A stretch of 64,000 nt of DNA from Sphingorhabdus pulchriflava (lineage in GTDB: Bacteria > Pseudomonadota > Alphaproteobacteria > Sphingomonadales > Sphingomonadaceae): assembly GCF_003367235.1 (NCBI RefSeq), contig NZ_QRGP01000001.1, positions 744,001-808,000 on the forward strand, written 5' to 3'. The position numbers were made by a program, and so were the translations under genes. The notes under the pieces were generated by a model. That model was not told the DNA's origin and made no database searches. It was given only the letters and a program-made list of their open reading frames with translations. Shown piece by piece: positions 26,380 to 34,020 of the stretch (the stretch's first letter is position 1; the number at the start of each line of letters is the position of its first letter).

Positions 26380-27444
26380 CTATCCAATCAGTCTGATGAG
26401 TTTTTCGGCTTCGGCAAAATTGCCGCGGACAAGGCGGTCAAATAAAATGCCGGTTTCTTTGGAGAGAATGCCTTTGGCAGCCTGCGCGACCTTATATTCG
26501 AGAATGCAGCCGCCCTTGAACATGGCAAGCAGCAGGTAATAGTCAAAGTCTGCCATGTCGCGGCCCGTGCCCGCTGCGTAATGCGCCATCAGTTCCTGCC
26601 GTGTCGGCCAGTCAGCGACATTGTAGAGCGCCTTTTCCGGAATATGGCCGGGAAAGCGATCGTCGCGAATGCCATTACAGAACCAGGCAAGGTCGAGCAA
26701 CGGATCGCCAATGGTTGAAAGTTCCCAATCGATCAGAGCAGTGAGCCGGGCAGGGGCTTCAAAAGTGAAGAGAGCGTTAGGCGTGCCGACATCGCCGTGG
26801 ATGATGCCTGCCTTGAAACTCGCCGGAATATTGGCGCGCAACCAGTCGCGGAGCAACGCATAGCCGGGGATTTCACGCCATTCATAATCGTAGAGCTGCT
26901 GGTAGCTTTTGATCTGGCCTTCCCATCGATCAACCTGACGTTCGAGGAAATTGTCCGGTTTGCCAAAGTCGTCCAGTCCCAACGCCTTGTAATCGACATT
27001 GGCGAGGGCAATCAGGCCATCGACCATGGCAAAGGGGATTTCCGCCGCATGGGGTGGCTGGTCGAACGGGGCTCGGTCATGGATTTTCCCGTCGCGCAAT
27101 TCCGCTGCCCAGCCGTTGCATTGCTGCATCACGTAAAATGGCGCGCCGATTACCGAAGTGTCCGCGCAACTGCCAAAGCAATGCGGATGTGGCACAGCGG
27201 TGCCATTCAATGCGCCAAGAATGCGGGCTTCGCGCATGACGCTCTTCTCGCTCCCAGGTGGCGGGACGGCGGGTGGGCGACGCATCATCATAGTTTGGCC
27301 GCCGCGATTGAGGCTGATGATGACATTGGACGTGCCGCCATGGATCATCTTGGCATCAAGTGGACCGTTGCCCAATTCCGGCACGTTCGCATCAAGCCAG
27401 GCCGTGAGCCGGGCGATGTCCAACAGGGGAAGCGGTTCTGCCAT
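26380..27444 (-). CDS. APH-fold acyl/4-hydroxyacyl-CoA kinase-like phosphotransferase
   Basis: 354 residues. Aminoglycoside phosphotransferase fold: substrate/ATP loop region GGTSNVIISL (36-45), catalytic loop HGDVGTPN (216-223, Asp218 and Asn223) and metal-binding IDWELSTIGDPLLDLAW (238-254). All key residues are present, so it should be an active kinase. It sits 3 bp from the ACAD10/11-like gene. This pair mirrors the kinase-ACAD halves of ACAD10/11 and LvaA-LvaC, which phosphorylate 4-hydroxyacyl-CoA. An antibiotic-resistance role is unlikely from context. Confidence 0.88.
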   Translation of the reverse strand: MAEPLPLLDIARLTAWLDANVPELGNGPLDAKMIHGGTSNVIISLNRGGQTMMMRRPPAVPPPGSEKSVMREARILGALNGTAVPHPHCFGSCADTSVIGAPFYVMQQCNGWAAELRDGKIHDRAPFDQPPHAAEIPFAMVDGLIALANVDYKALGLDDFGKPDNFLERQVDRWEGQIKSYQQLYDYEWREIPGYALLRDWLRANIPASFKAGIIHGDVGTPNALFTFEAPARLTALIDWELSTIGDPLLDLAWFCNGIRDDRFPGHIPEKALYNVADWPTRQELMAHYAAGTGRDMADFDYYLLLAMFKGGCILEYKVAQAAKGILSKETGILFDRLVRGNFAEAEKLIRLIG

Positions 27445-27445
27445 A

Positions 27446-27961
27446 TCAGACCTTCTTTGTCCGCAGCTGGGCTTCGAGCTGGAGGCGCACGGTTTCGAGC
27501 AGCCGGGTAGCTTCGTTGACCAGTTGCGCGTCCACGCCGGTCAGCAGGTCAACAGCAATCGCATCGGCTCGGCGGTTGGCCTCATTTTTCAGGGCGATCC
27601 CCTGCGGCGTCGGGATTAGCAGCGAGGCGCGTTTATGATCGGGATTGTCGCGGGTCGCGATCAAACCTGCCGCGATCAAGGCGTTTGCGGCACGTTGGAT
27701 CACCTGCCTTGGGTGACCCAGCGCCCGCCCGATTTGCGGAACGGTTGGCGGGTTTGGTGCCTCGGCGACGGCGTTCAGCACCGTCATTTCGGTTTCGCCA
27801 AGTCCGGTTGACAGTCGTGAGTCGGCAAACGCGCCCTTCAACCGCCCCTGCAATCGGGCGGTGCCGTCAATCAGGGCAATCAAGGGGTTCGCATGGCGAG
27901 TCGGGTGATTCATGGAACTTGTGTTCCATAATGACACATATGTGTCAAATAATTGGTTCAT
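27446..27961 (-). CDS. MarR family transcriptional regulator
   Basis: 171 residues from ATG 27961, or 155 from ATG 27913. Winged-helix features: GLGETEMTVLNAVAEAPNPPTVPQIGRALGHPRQVIQRAANALIAAGLIATRDNPDHKRASLLIPT gives recognition helix and wing. The longer start overlaps the stop of the NTF2-like gene as ATGA, with GGTGA upstream. The shorter start has two perfect palindromes immediately upstream (27913-27928, 27932-27947), which would be an autoregulatory operator. Both readings are kept open. It probably controls the kinase-ACAD-SDR-reductase genes downstream. Confidence 0.85.
   Translation of the reverse strand: MNQLFDTYVSLWNTSSMNHPTRHANPLIALIDGTARLQGRLKGAFADSRLSTGLGETEMTVLNAVAEAPNPPTVPQIGRALGHPRQVIQRAANALIAAGLIATRDNPDHKRASLLIPTPQGIALKNEANRRADAIAVDLLTGVDAQLVNEATRLLETVRLQLEAQLRTKKV
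27913..27947. promoter_or_regulatory. Twin palindromes at the marR-type gene start
   Basis: Two adjacent 16-base palindromes: TGGAAC-TTGT-GTTCCA (27913-27928) and TGACACAT-ATGTGTCA (27932-27947), separated by three bases. The second is perfect throughout; the first has perfect 6-base arms. They either encode residues 5-16 of the longer MarR reading frame or form its operator. MarR dimers bind such sites, so an operator for an internal promoter is likely. Confidence 0.6.
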
Positions 27962-28383
27962 CGAGTCACCATCTGCCGGAACAGGCTGTTCTCTGCCTGC
28001 CAGTCAATCCGCACCAACCGGTGCGCAAAGCGCCAGCCTTGTTCTGTCCGGACCAGCCTGTCGACATAAGTGCCGCTATGGTCCGGGCCATTGTTGCTGG
28101 TAACCGCAAAATAGCTTCGTGCGTTTGCGACGTCGCCATCCACTTCAATGAGTGGATTGGTTATGTGGTGTCGAATGAAGCTGATGGCGGGATTGCGTTC
28201 GCCTGATGTCAGCGCTGCCTTCACGCCTGCGGGTCCGGTGCCGGAGTTGCCGGGGAATTCCAAAACACCATCTTTGGCAAAACATGCAGCCAGTGCATCG
28301 ATCCTGCCCCGGTCGCCTTCATAGGTATAGCGCGCGAGCAGATCACGAATATCTTCTCGGTCGAAACGTTGCTGTTCGGTCAT
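27958..28383 (-). CDS. SnoaL/NTF2-like protein
   Basis: 141 residues, NTF2-like alpha+beta barrel length. Pattern REDIRDLLARYTYEGDRGRIDALAACFAKDGVLEFPG followed by HHITNPLIEVDGDVANARSYFAVTSNNG and YVDRLVRTEQGWRFAHRLVRIDW matches the SnoaL_4 group near hydroxylases and isomerases. Such small barrels act as isomerases, dehydratases or small subunits; the catalytic residues cannot be fixed here. First gene of the leftward operon; AGGATATC precedes the ATG; the gap to the divergent SDR gene contains site D. Confidence 0.85.
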   Translation of the reverse strand: MTEQQRFDREDIRDLLARYTYEGDRGRIDALAACFAKDGVLEFPGNSGTGPAGVKAALTSGERNPAISFIRHHITNPLIEVDGDVANARSYFAVTSNNGPDHSGTYVDRLVRTEQGWRFAHRLVRIDWQAENSLFRQMVTR

Positions 28384-28395
28384 TTGATATCCTAC

Positions 28396-28411
28396 CTAGT
28401 TATACAAGTGT
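28396..28411. promoter_or_regulatory. Operator-like element, site D
   Basis: CTAGTT-ATAC-AAGTGT in the 75-bp gap between the NTF2-like gene (-) and the dienoyl reductase-like SDR (+). Left arm and centre are identical to the best site; the right arm has AAGTGT for AACTAG. TTGACA at 28410-28415 adjoins it but no good -10 follows at 16-18 bp. Confidence 0.55.
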
Positions 28412-28458
28412 TGACAGGACTACGCGCACAACGCAAGTCTTGACGCAAGGAGAGACGC

Positions 28459-29340
28459 ATGACCGTACCGGCGCATCATATCGTTCCAGAACCCCCGGCT
28501 TTGGAGAAGCCGCCTTACCCCGCTGACATTTTTGCCGGTCGCACGGTGCTAGTCTCGGGTGGGGGCTCGGGCATGGGTCTTGCCATGGCAAAAGCGTTTG
28601 CGCAGGGCGGCGCGAAGGTCGCGGTCATGGGGCGCAGCCTTGAGCGGGCAGAGGCAGGGGCGGAAGAGATTGCTGCGCTGGGTGCCGCCGTCCATGCCAT
28701 CAGCGCAGATGTGCGCGATCCCGCAGCCATTGCCGCCGCCTTTGACGAGGCGGAGCGGGTGCTGGGGCCGGTGACGTTGCTCGCCAACAACGCCGGCGCG
28801 AACTTTCCGGTGCTGGCCGAGAACATCTCTGCGAATGCCTGGAACGCCGTCACCCGCATTGCCATCGACGGCACGTTTCTGTGCTCGACCGAAATGGTCC
28901 GCCGCTGCATTGCGCGAGGCGATAGCGGAGCTATCGTCAACAACAGTGCGCAATATATCTGGACCGGTTTTCCGGGCGACGCGCACAGCGCGGCGGCGAA
29001 AACCGCACAGGCAACCATGACCAAGGCGATGGCGCGTGACTGGAAAACACATAATATCCGGGTCAATGCGGTTGCGGCCGGTTTCTTCCCCCATGCCAGT
29101 TCGACCAATGGCGACGCGCCCGATGCGATTGCGCCATTGCAGAACATGATACCGGCAGGCCGAACCGGGCGTATCCGCGAATTTGGCTGGCTGTCCGCGA
29201 TGACCTGCACGCCCCTGTTCGGTGGGATGACCGGGCAGGTGATCGTTCAGGATGGCGGGGAGTCGCTGCGCCGATCGCTGATGATGCCGGATTTTGTACC
29301 GCCCAGAGAACGCGCCAATGGGCCATGGGGGTGGCTGTGA
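28459..29340 (+). CDS. 2,4-dienoyl-CoA reductase-like SDR
   Basis: 293 residues. SDR cofactor loop SGGGSGMG and NNAGANFPV. The usual YxxxK is replaced: NNSAQYIWTGFPGDAHSAAAKTA, with Lys kept and Tyr absent from the canonical place. That is the arrangement of mitochondrial/peroxisomal 2,4-dienoyl-CoA reductases (DECR). The C-terminal tail GESLRRSLMMPDFVPPRE is shared with the SDR at 45606-46517. Expected to reduce a dienoyl-CoA with NADPH. GCAAGGAGAG precedes the ATG; expression is probably under site D. Confidence 0.86.
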   Translation: MTVPAHHIVPEPPALEKPPYPADIFAGRTVLVSGGGSGMGLAMAKAFAQGGAKVAVMGRSLERAEAGAEEIAALGAAVHAISADVRDPAAIAAAFDEAERVLGPVTLLANNAGANFPVLAENISANAWNAVTRIAIDGTFLCSTEMVRRCIARGDSGAIVNNSAQYIWTGFPGDAHSAAAKTAQATMTKAMARDWKTHNIRVNAVAAGFFPHASSTNGDAPDAIAPLQNMIPAGRTGRIREFGWLSAMTCTPLFGGMTGQVIVQDGGESLRRSLMMPDFVPPRERANGPWGWL

Positions 29341-29840
29341 TGGGTTGGCTTTCAGGCAAGATTGTCCATCTGGTGGGCATGCATCCGGCGATAGAGACTG
29401 GACTCAACGCTGCCGGCGCAACGCAGTCTCCAGCCGGGCCTTCGGACATTTTTGTTCATATCGCCCCCGCACCGCATTTTGTGCCTGCACATGAACAAAG
29501 CCATGCCGACTGGCGGCAAACGCTGGACGCAGGGCTCGATCAACGCTTCCTGCAAGCCAAAGATTACGCGAAACAGTGCCGCGATCGCGGGCTGGGTGGC
29601 GTGGTGCTGTTTGTCGGTGCGCCGGAACAGGCTTATGGTGTTGATCAGGCTGCGGCGGCAGGCGCACTCGGCAACCTTACCAAAACTTTGGGTGTTGAAT
29701 GGGCGCGCGACGGTATCCGCGTGAATTGTATCCTGACCCACCGGGCGGATGAAACCGTCGGCAACCTCGCGGCCTATCTGGTAAGTGATTATGCTGCTTA
29801 TGTAACCGGCGCCGTGATGGGGGTGGACGGCAATGACTGA
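29340..29840 (+). CDS. Short, catalytically dead SDR-like protein
   Basis: 166 residues, about two thirds of a normal SDR. The C-terminal half is clear: ALGNLTKTLGVEWARDGIRVNCI (109-131) and LVSDYAAYVTGAVMGVDG. The N-terminal TGxxxGxG loop is missing, and by alignment to the LTK segment the YxxxK positions read Gln103 and Ala107. It cannot be a classical oxidoreductase. It is not decaying in an obvious way: it has a TGATG junction with the SDR before it and an 8-bp overlap with the SDR after it. A non-catalytic partner of one of those SDRs is the best guess. Confidence 0.75.
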   Translation: MGWLSGKIVHLVGMHPAIETGLNAAGATQSPAGPSDIFVHIAPAPHFVPAHEQSHADWRQTLDAGLDQRFLQAKDYAKQCRDRGLGGVVLFVGAPEQAYGVDQAAAAGALGNLTKTLGVEWARDGIRVNCILTHRADETVGNLAAYLVSDYAAYVTGAVMGVDGND

Positions 29841-30693
29841 TCGTACCCGACTGGACGGGCTGGCCGCGTTCGTCACTGGCGGTGGTGGTGGCATTGGACG
29901 GGGTATTGCGTTGCGCCTTGCTGAGGCGGGGGCGAACGTTGCCATTCTCGATATCTTCCCCGAACGTGCAGAGGAAGCCGCCATACGGGTCCGCGAACGC
30001 GGAGCGAAGGCGCTGGCGCTCCCCGCTGACGTGATGGATACGGATGCCCTGCGCGCCGCAATTGCAGCGACCGATGCGGAATTTGGGCGCCTCGATATAC
30101 TCGTCAACAATGCCGGTGGCGTATCAGGCCGCCCTTTCCTTCAGCAGAGCGAGCGCAGTTGGCGCAAGCATATCGATATCAATTTGATCTCTATGCTGGC
30201 CGCCACCCATGCTGCTGCGCCCTTGATGATCCGCGAAGGCAAAGGCGGCTCGATCATTAATGTCGCGAGCATCGAGGCCAGTCGTGCTGCCCCCAATTTT
30301 GCTGTTTATGCCGCATGCAAGGCGGGGATGTTGAGCTTCACCAAATCAATGGCGCTCGAGCTCTCAGAGCACAAAATCCGCGTCAACTGCATCGCTCCCG
30401 ATCATACTGTAACCCCGGGCAATCAGGGAAACAGGGCGGGGCCGGTTGATCCGGCGACATGGAAGCAGCATTCCCCCGAAGAGAGCGATGCAATGAACCG
30501 CCTGATCCCCTTGTTGCGCGAAGGCGTCGATCTGGAATGCGGCGACGCGGCGGTGTTCCTGTCATCAGAGATGGCCAGCTACATCACCGGCATTCTGTTA
30601 CCTGTAGACGGCGGTACGCACGCGGCGTCCGGCTGGGTGCGCGGACGGAACGGAAAGTGGACTCTTAACGAAGGGCTGAATTTCGGTGGATGA
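29833..30693 (+). CDS. SDR family oxidoreductase
   Basis: 286 residues. Complete classical SDR: TGGGGGIG, NNAGG, NVASIEAS with catalytic Ser, YAACK. C-terminal VDGGTHAASGWVRGRNGKWTL is a longer tail than usual. Likely NAD-dependent 3-hydroxyacyl-CoA or steroid-type alcohol dehydrogenase. Its ATG lies inside the end of the dead SDR gene (8-bp overlap), implying coupled translation and equal stoichiometry. Its TGA abuts the TGA of the convergent SMP-30 gene. Confidence 0.9.
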   Translation: MTDRTRLDGLAAFVTGGGGGIGRGIALRLAEAGANVAILDIFPERAEEAAIRVRERGAKALALPADVMDTDALRAAIAATDAEFGRLDILVNNAGGVSGRPFLQQSERSWRKHIDINLISMLAATHAAAPLMIREGKGGSIINVASIEASRAAPNFAVYAACKAGMLSFTKSMALELSEHKIRVNCIAPDHTVTPGNQGNRAGPVDPATWKQHSPEESDAMNRLIPLLREGVDLECGDAAVFLSSEMASYITGILLPVDGGTHAASGWVRGRNGKWTLNEGLNFGG

Positions 30694-31557
30694 TCAGGCG
30701 TTGAAGTTGAGGCGTAATCCAGGTTCAATCCAACGAACCTTCACCAGCCGCCCGGTTGTCGACAATGTCAAATAGGCATCCATCATGTCTTCCCCACCGA
30801 ACGCGATGTTGGTGACATAGCGGTCGTCGAAGGAACGGAAGCTCGTCTCGCCCTCGGACGTCACCGTCGTTATTCCCCCCTCTCGCAGCGTTCCGACGCA
30901 GATGTTTCCAGCGGCTGTCACGGCAAGGCTGTCGAACGAGACATGGCCCGGCGCGGTCGCAACCCAATTGGGACGCTGCGCCTCCACCTTGCGGGCATAT
31001 GAGTAAAGCCGCGCCTGATGTGTGTCGGCGACGTAGACCGTGTTGCCATTGGGGCAAAGGCCAATACCGTTATAAGACACAGCGCGTCGGTCGATTGCAG
31101 TGATCGAGGTGCCATCGGGCAGCGCCGTAAAGAGACCGCTCGCCGTGCGGATTCCATTGAAGGTCTTGCCGAGGTCAGTGAACCACATGCGGCCATCGGC
31201 ATCAAAAACAATGTCGTTGGGACCTTCAAGTGGTACGCCGTCACACGCATCATAAACCCGTTCGACCTTGCCGGTGGTCAGGTCCAATCGCTCGATCCGT
31301 CCCTGCGCTTCAGGGCCAAAAGCGCTCGACATGGTTTTGGCGTCCATGCCGCCATTGTTACAGATATAAAGCGCGCCATCCGGACCAATTGCGGCACCAT
31401 TTGGTCCGCCGCCAATTTCGCAAATCGTTTCTCTTTTCCCACTCCAACAGCGGCTAACCCGGCTCGCGGCGATTTCGACAACGATGACCGAACCGTCGCC
31501 CATGACAACCGGTCCCTCCGGAAAGCCTAACTGGTCTGCAATGAGTTCCATCGACAT
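30694..31557 (-). CDS. SMP-30/gluconolactonase-family lactonase
   Basis: 287 residues. Six-bladed beta-propeller family: LGFPEGPVVMGDGSVIVVE (metal Glu), GGGPNGAAIGPDGALYICNNGG, EGPNDIVFDADGRMWFTD (Asn/Asp metal ligands) and YNGIGLCPNGNTVYVADTHQ. Known members hydrolyse lactones with a divalent metal. I use ATG 31557 (AGAGGG seven bases upstream); a GTG at 31563 overlapping the ligase stop is the alternative. Linked to the acyl-CoA ligase: a lactone could be opened and then activated. Confidence 0.88.
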   Translation of the reverse strand: MSMELIADQLGFPEGPVVMGDGSVIVVEIAASRVSRCWSGKRETICEIGGGPNGAAIGPDGALYICNNGGMDAKTMSSAFGPEAQGRIERLDLTTGKVERVYDACDGVPLEGPNDIVFDADGRMWFTDLGKTFNGIRTASGLFTALPDGTSITAIDRRAVSYNGIGLCPNGNTVYVADTHQARLYSYARKVEAQRPNWVATAPGHVSFDSLAVTAAGNICVGTLREGGITTVTSEGETSFRSFDDRYVTNIAFGGEDMMDAYLTLSTTGRLVKVRWIEPGLRLNFNA

Positions 31558-31559
31558 TT

Positions 31560-33107
31560 TCACACCCTCTTTTCATGCCCCACCCAGTACCGGTCCTTGA
31601 CCAGCCGCTTGTAAAGCTTGCCATTGTCCAACCGGGGCAGTGCAGGATCGAAATCTACCGAACGCGGACATTTGACAGGAGAGAGGTGCTCGCGGCAATG
31701 GGCGATCAACTCTGCCTCAAATTCCGGCGTCGCATCTGCCCAGTCTAGGGGCTGCACAACCGCTTTCACCTCTTCGCCAAAGTCCGCATTGGGAACGCCG
31801 ATTACCGCCGCATCGGCGACTTTGGGATGCGTGATCAAAAGATTTTCAATCTCTTGCGGATAGATGTTCACACCGCCTGAGATGATCATATAGCTTTTTC
31901 GGTCAGTGAGAAACAGATAGCCGTCTTCGTCCAGATATCCAATATCACCGAGCGCCGACCAGCTTTCGTGCAGTGGGTGGCGGCTGTCTCTGGTCTTTTC
32001 CTCGTCGCCCAGATATTTGAAGTCCCAGCCGCCTTCGAAATAGACGACGCCCTGTTCGCCTGCCGGTAACTCGTTTCCCGTTTCATCGCAGATATGGATT
32101 TTGCCCCAACTTGCCCGGCCGACCGATCCTGGCTTTTTCAGCCACTCTTCCGCCGTGATGTTGGTCGATCCATTGCCTTCGGAGCCGCCATAATATTCCT
32201 GGATGATGGGCCCCAACCACTCGATCATCGCGTGTTTCACTTGAATGGGGCAGGGGGCAGCTGCGTGAATGACATGCTGCAATGACGACACGTTGTAAGA
32301 TAGCCGGACGGCATCAGGCAGCTTGAGCATGCGGACGAACATGGTGGGTACCATCTGGGTGACCGTGACTTTATAGTGTTCAATGGCTCTTAGTGCCGCT
32401 TCGGGATCGAATTTCGGCATCACGACAACGGTCGCCCCCAGCCTGTGGCAGGACGTCGTGAAGGCAAGTGGTGCGGTGTGATAAAGGGGGGCGGGGGAGA
32501 GATAGACAGTTTCGGGTCCGACACCGTAATTTGCAGCAGCCCGCTCTGCCAGCATATGCGCATCGGTCACTTCGCCTTGTGGCAGAGGCAGGCGTATGCC
32601 TTTCGGCCGCCCGGTGGTGCCCGAGGAGTAAACCATGTGAAATCCCGGCTTCTCATCCGGAATTGGCGTTTCGGGCATCTCGTCTATGGCAGCGCGCCAC
32701 TGCGTCAGATCAAAAATATGGAGCAAGCTTTTGGGGTGATTGCCGATTAAACTTGGCAGCCCATTTATGCTATCGCAACTGACAAGCAGTTTTGCACCGC
32801 AATTCTCAACTATATAAACAGCTTCCTCACCCGTCAGCGCGGTTGCAATCGGCGTGACATAGAGCTCCGCCCGTTGCGCTGCCCAATAGAGGATGTGAAA
32901 ATCCGGAAGATTGGGCAGCCAGATTGCAATTGTGTCGCCACTCACAATTTCCAGAGATCGAAACAATTGTGCGCCCTGATTGGCACGGCGTTCCAGTTCT
33001 CGATAGCTGAGTGACTCGCCGGTATCGGCCATGATGACGGCGGCGTGGTCTGGATTTCGGCCAGCATGGATGCGGGGGTGGGTCATGGCCCAACTTTGTC
33101 GCGTCAT
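31560..33107 (-). CDS. AMP-forming acyl-CoA synthetase
   Basis: 515 residues. YSSGTTGRPKGIRLP ATP loop, EYYGGSEGNGST, GDIGYLDEDGYLFLTDRKSYMIISGGVNIYP and the Lys in LPRLDNGKLYKRLVKDRY are all intact. Activates a carboxylic acid, probably bulky, to the acyl-CoA. No ribosome site is seen before ATG 33107; ATG 33086 (THPRIHAGRNPD) is an alternative start, and leaderless translation is possible. Divergent from the FadR-type regulator; they share an 85-bp gap with an imperfect inverted repeat. Confidence 0.92.
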   Translation of the reverse strand: MTRQSWAMTHPRIHAGRNPDHAAVIMADTGESLSYRELERRANQGAQLFRSLEIVSGDTIAIWLPNLPDFHILYWAAQRAELYVTPIATALTGEEAVYIVENCGAKLLVSCDSINGLPSLIGNHPKSLLHIFDLTQWRAAIDEMPETPIPDEKPGFHMVYSSGTTGRPKGIRLPLPQGEVTDAHMLAERAAANYGVGPETVYLSPAPLYHTAPLAFTTSCHRLGATVVVMPKFDPEAALRAIEHYKVTVTQMVPTMFVRMLKLPDAVRLSYNVSSLQHVIHAAAPCPIQVKHAMIEWLGPIIQEYYGGSEGNGSTNITAEEWLKKPGSVGRASWGKIHICDETGNELPAGEQGVVYFEGGWDFKYLGDEEKTRDSRHPLHESWSALGDIGYLDEDGYLFLTDRKSYMIISGGVNIYPQEIENLLITHPKVADAAVIGVPNADFGEEVKAVVQPLDWADATPEFEAELIAHCREHLSPVKCPRSVDFDPALPRLDNGKLYKRLVKDRYWVGHEKRV

Positions 33108-33115
33108 ACTGATTT

Positions 33116-33152
33116 TGACAAGACATATCTAACCAAGTGTTCTATCTTGACA
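33116..33152. promoter_or_regulatory. Imperfect inverted repeat between ligase and FadR-type regulator
   Basis: Arms TGACAAGACA (33116-33125) and TATCTTGACA (33143-33152) match as inverted repeats at 8 of 10 positions, with a 17-base centre. Each overlaps a TTGACA hexamer (33115-33120, 33147-33152) on the + strand. It is a plausible operator for the adjacent FadR-type regulator. It does not match the CTAGTTATAC element. Confidence 0.4.
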
Positions 33153-33192
33153 GTAGTTGCGATTTCTTGCGAATTCGGGATGGAGGATGCTA

Positions 33193-34020
33193 ATGGCCAA
33201 TCTGGAACCAAATGATGCAGGATTGGACGGGGCGCAGGTGACGAACGATAGTGATAATAGGCTTGGGTCGCGGATACGTGTTCCCAAGACTTCTGAAATT
33301 GTGGCGGATCATTTTCGCGGACAAATTGTTCGTGGCGAATTGAAAGAGGGCGACTCATTGCCTCCCGAAGGCCAGTTGATGGCGAGCCTTGGAATATCGC
33401 GCCCTACATTGCGCGAAGCCTTTCGCATATTGGAGGCGGAAAGTTTGATCAGTGTCGTTCGCGGTTCTCGTACGGGTGCGCGGGTACACGCGCCGTCGGT
33501 CGAGCTTGTTTCGCGCTATGCAGGCTATGTCCTACAATCGCTCGGAACGACTATTGGTGATCTTTATCAGGCGCGATTGGCGATCGAGCCGCAGGTTGTG
33601 CGGTGGCTGTCCACCAAACCGGACCGGTTGGCAATCAAGCGCCTGCGTGCTGAAATAGAGCGGCTTCGGGTCTTGCTGACCGCCAACAGGTACAACGACT
33701 TTATTGAAGCCGTGAATGAGTTCCATGCGACCCTTGTTGACGTCACGGGCACCAAAACATTAACCTTTATGAACCAGCTTCTGATAAATCTTCTGTCGCG
33801 TCATCAAAGTGACTATAAGCACCGCCATCCGGTTGAAAATGATGTTCAGCACAAGAGCCTGCGAGCTGGACTCAAATCATATGAAAAGTTGGTCGATTTG
33901 ATTGAAAGTGGGCAGGTTGAGGAAGCCGTCAAACATTGGCGACTGCATCTGACGAATGCCAATGCTACATGGGCTGGCGACGATGAAGGCGCACGCATCG
34001 TCGACTCTCTAGGCGCATGA
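33193..34020 (+). CDS. FadR-subfamily GntR transcriptional regulator
   Basis: 275 residues from ATG 33193, which has GGAGG six bases upstream; the frame to 33157 is an extension without a ribosome site. The N-terminal wHTH (about 30-95) contains EIVADHFRGQIVRGELKEGDSLPPEGQLMASLGISRPTLREAFRILEAESLI, and the rest is an all-helical FCD-type ligand domain with FHATLVDVTG and QHKSLRAGLKSYEKLVDLIESGQVEEAVKHWRLHL. Such regulators usually respond to a pathway carboxylate or CoA ester. ATGA overlap with the ligase that follows; probable local repressor of the flanking ligase genes. Confidence 0.9.
   Translation: MANLEPNDAGLDGAQVTNDSDNRLGSRIRVPKTSEIVADHFRGQIVRGELKEGDSLPPEGQLMASLGISRPTLREAFRILEAESLISVVRGSRTGARVHAPSVELVSRYAGYVLQSLGTTIGDLYQARLAIEPQVVRWLSTKPDRLAIKRLRAEIERLRVLLTANRYNDFIEAVNEFHATLVDVTGTKTLTFMNQLLINLLSRHQSDYKHRHPVENDVQHKSLRAGLKSYEKLVDLIESGQVEEAVKHWRLHLTNANATWAGDDEGARIVDSLGA

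Noticed and set aside
26380-27444. Aminoglycoside resistance gene
   Set aside because: Only the fold is shared. Sequence motifs and tight linkage to an ACAD10/11-like gene point to a catabolic kinase.
29340-29840. Mini-SDR as a frameshifted piece of a neighbouring SDR
   Set aside because: Both neighbours are complete, no upstream in-frame cofactor loop exists, and the start and end are precisely overlapped with them.
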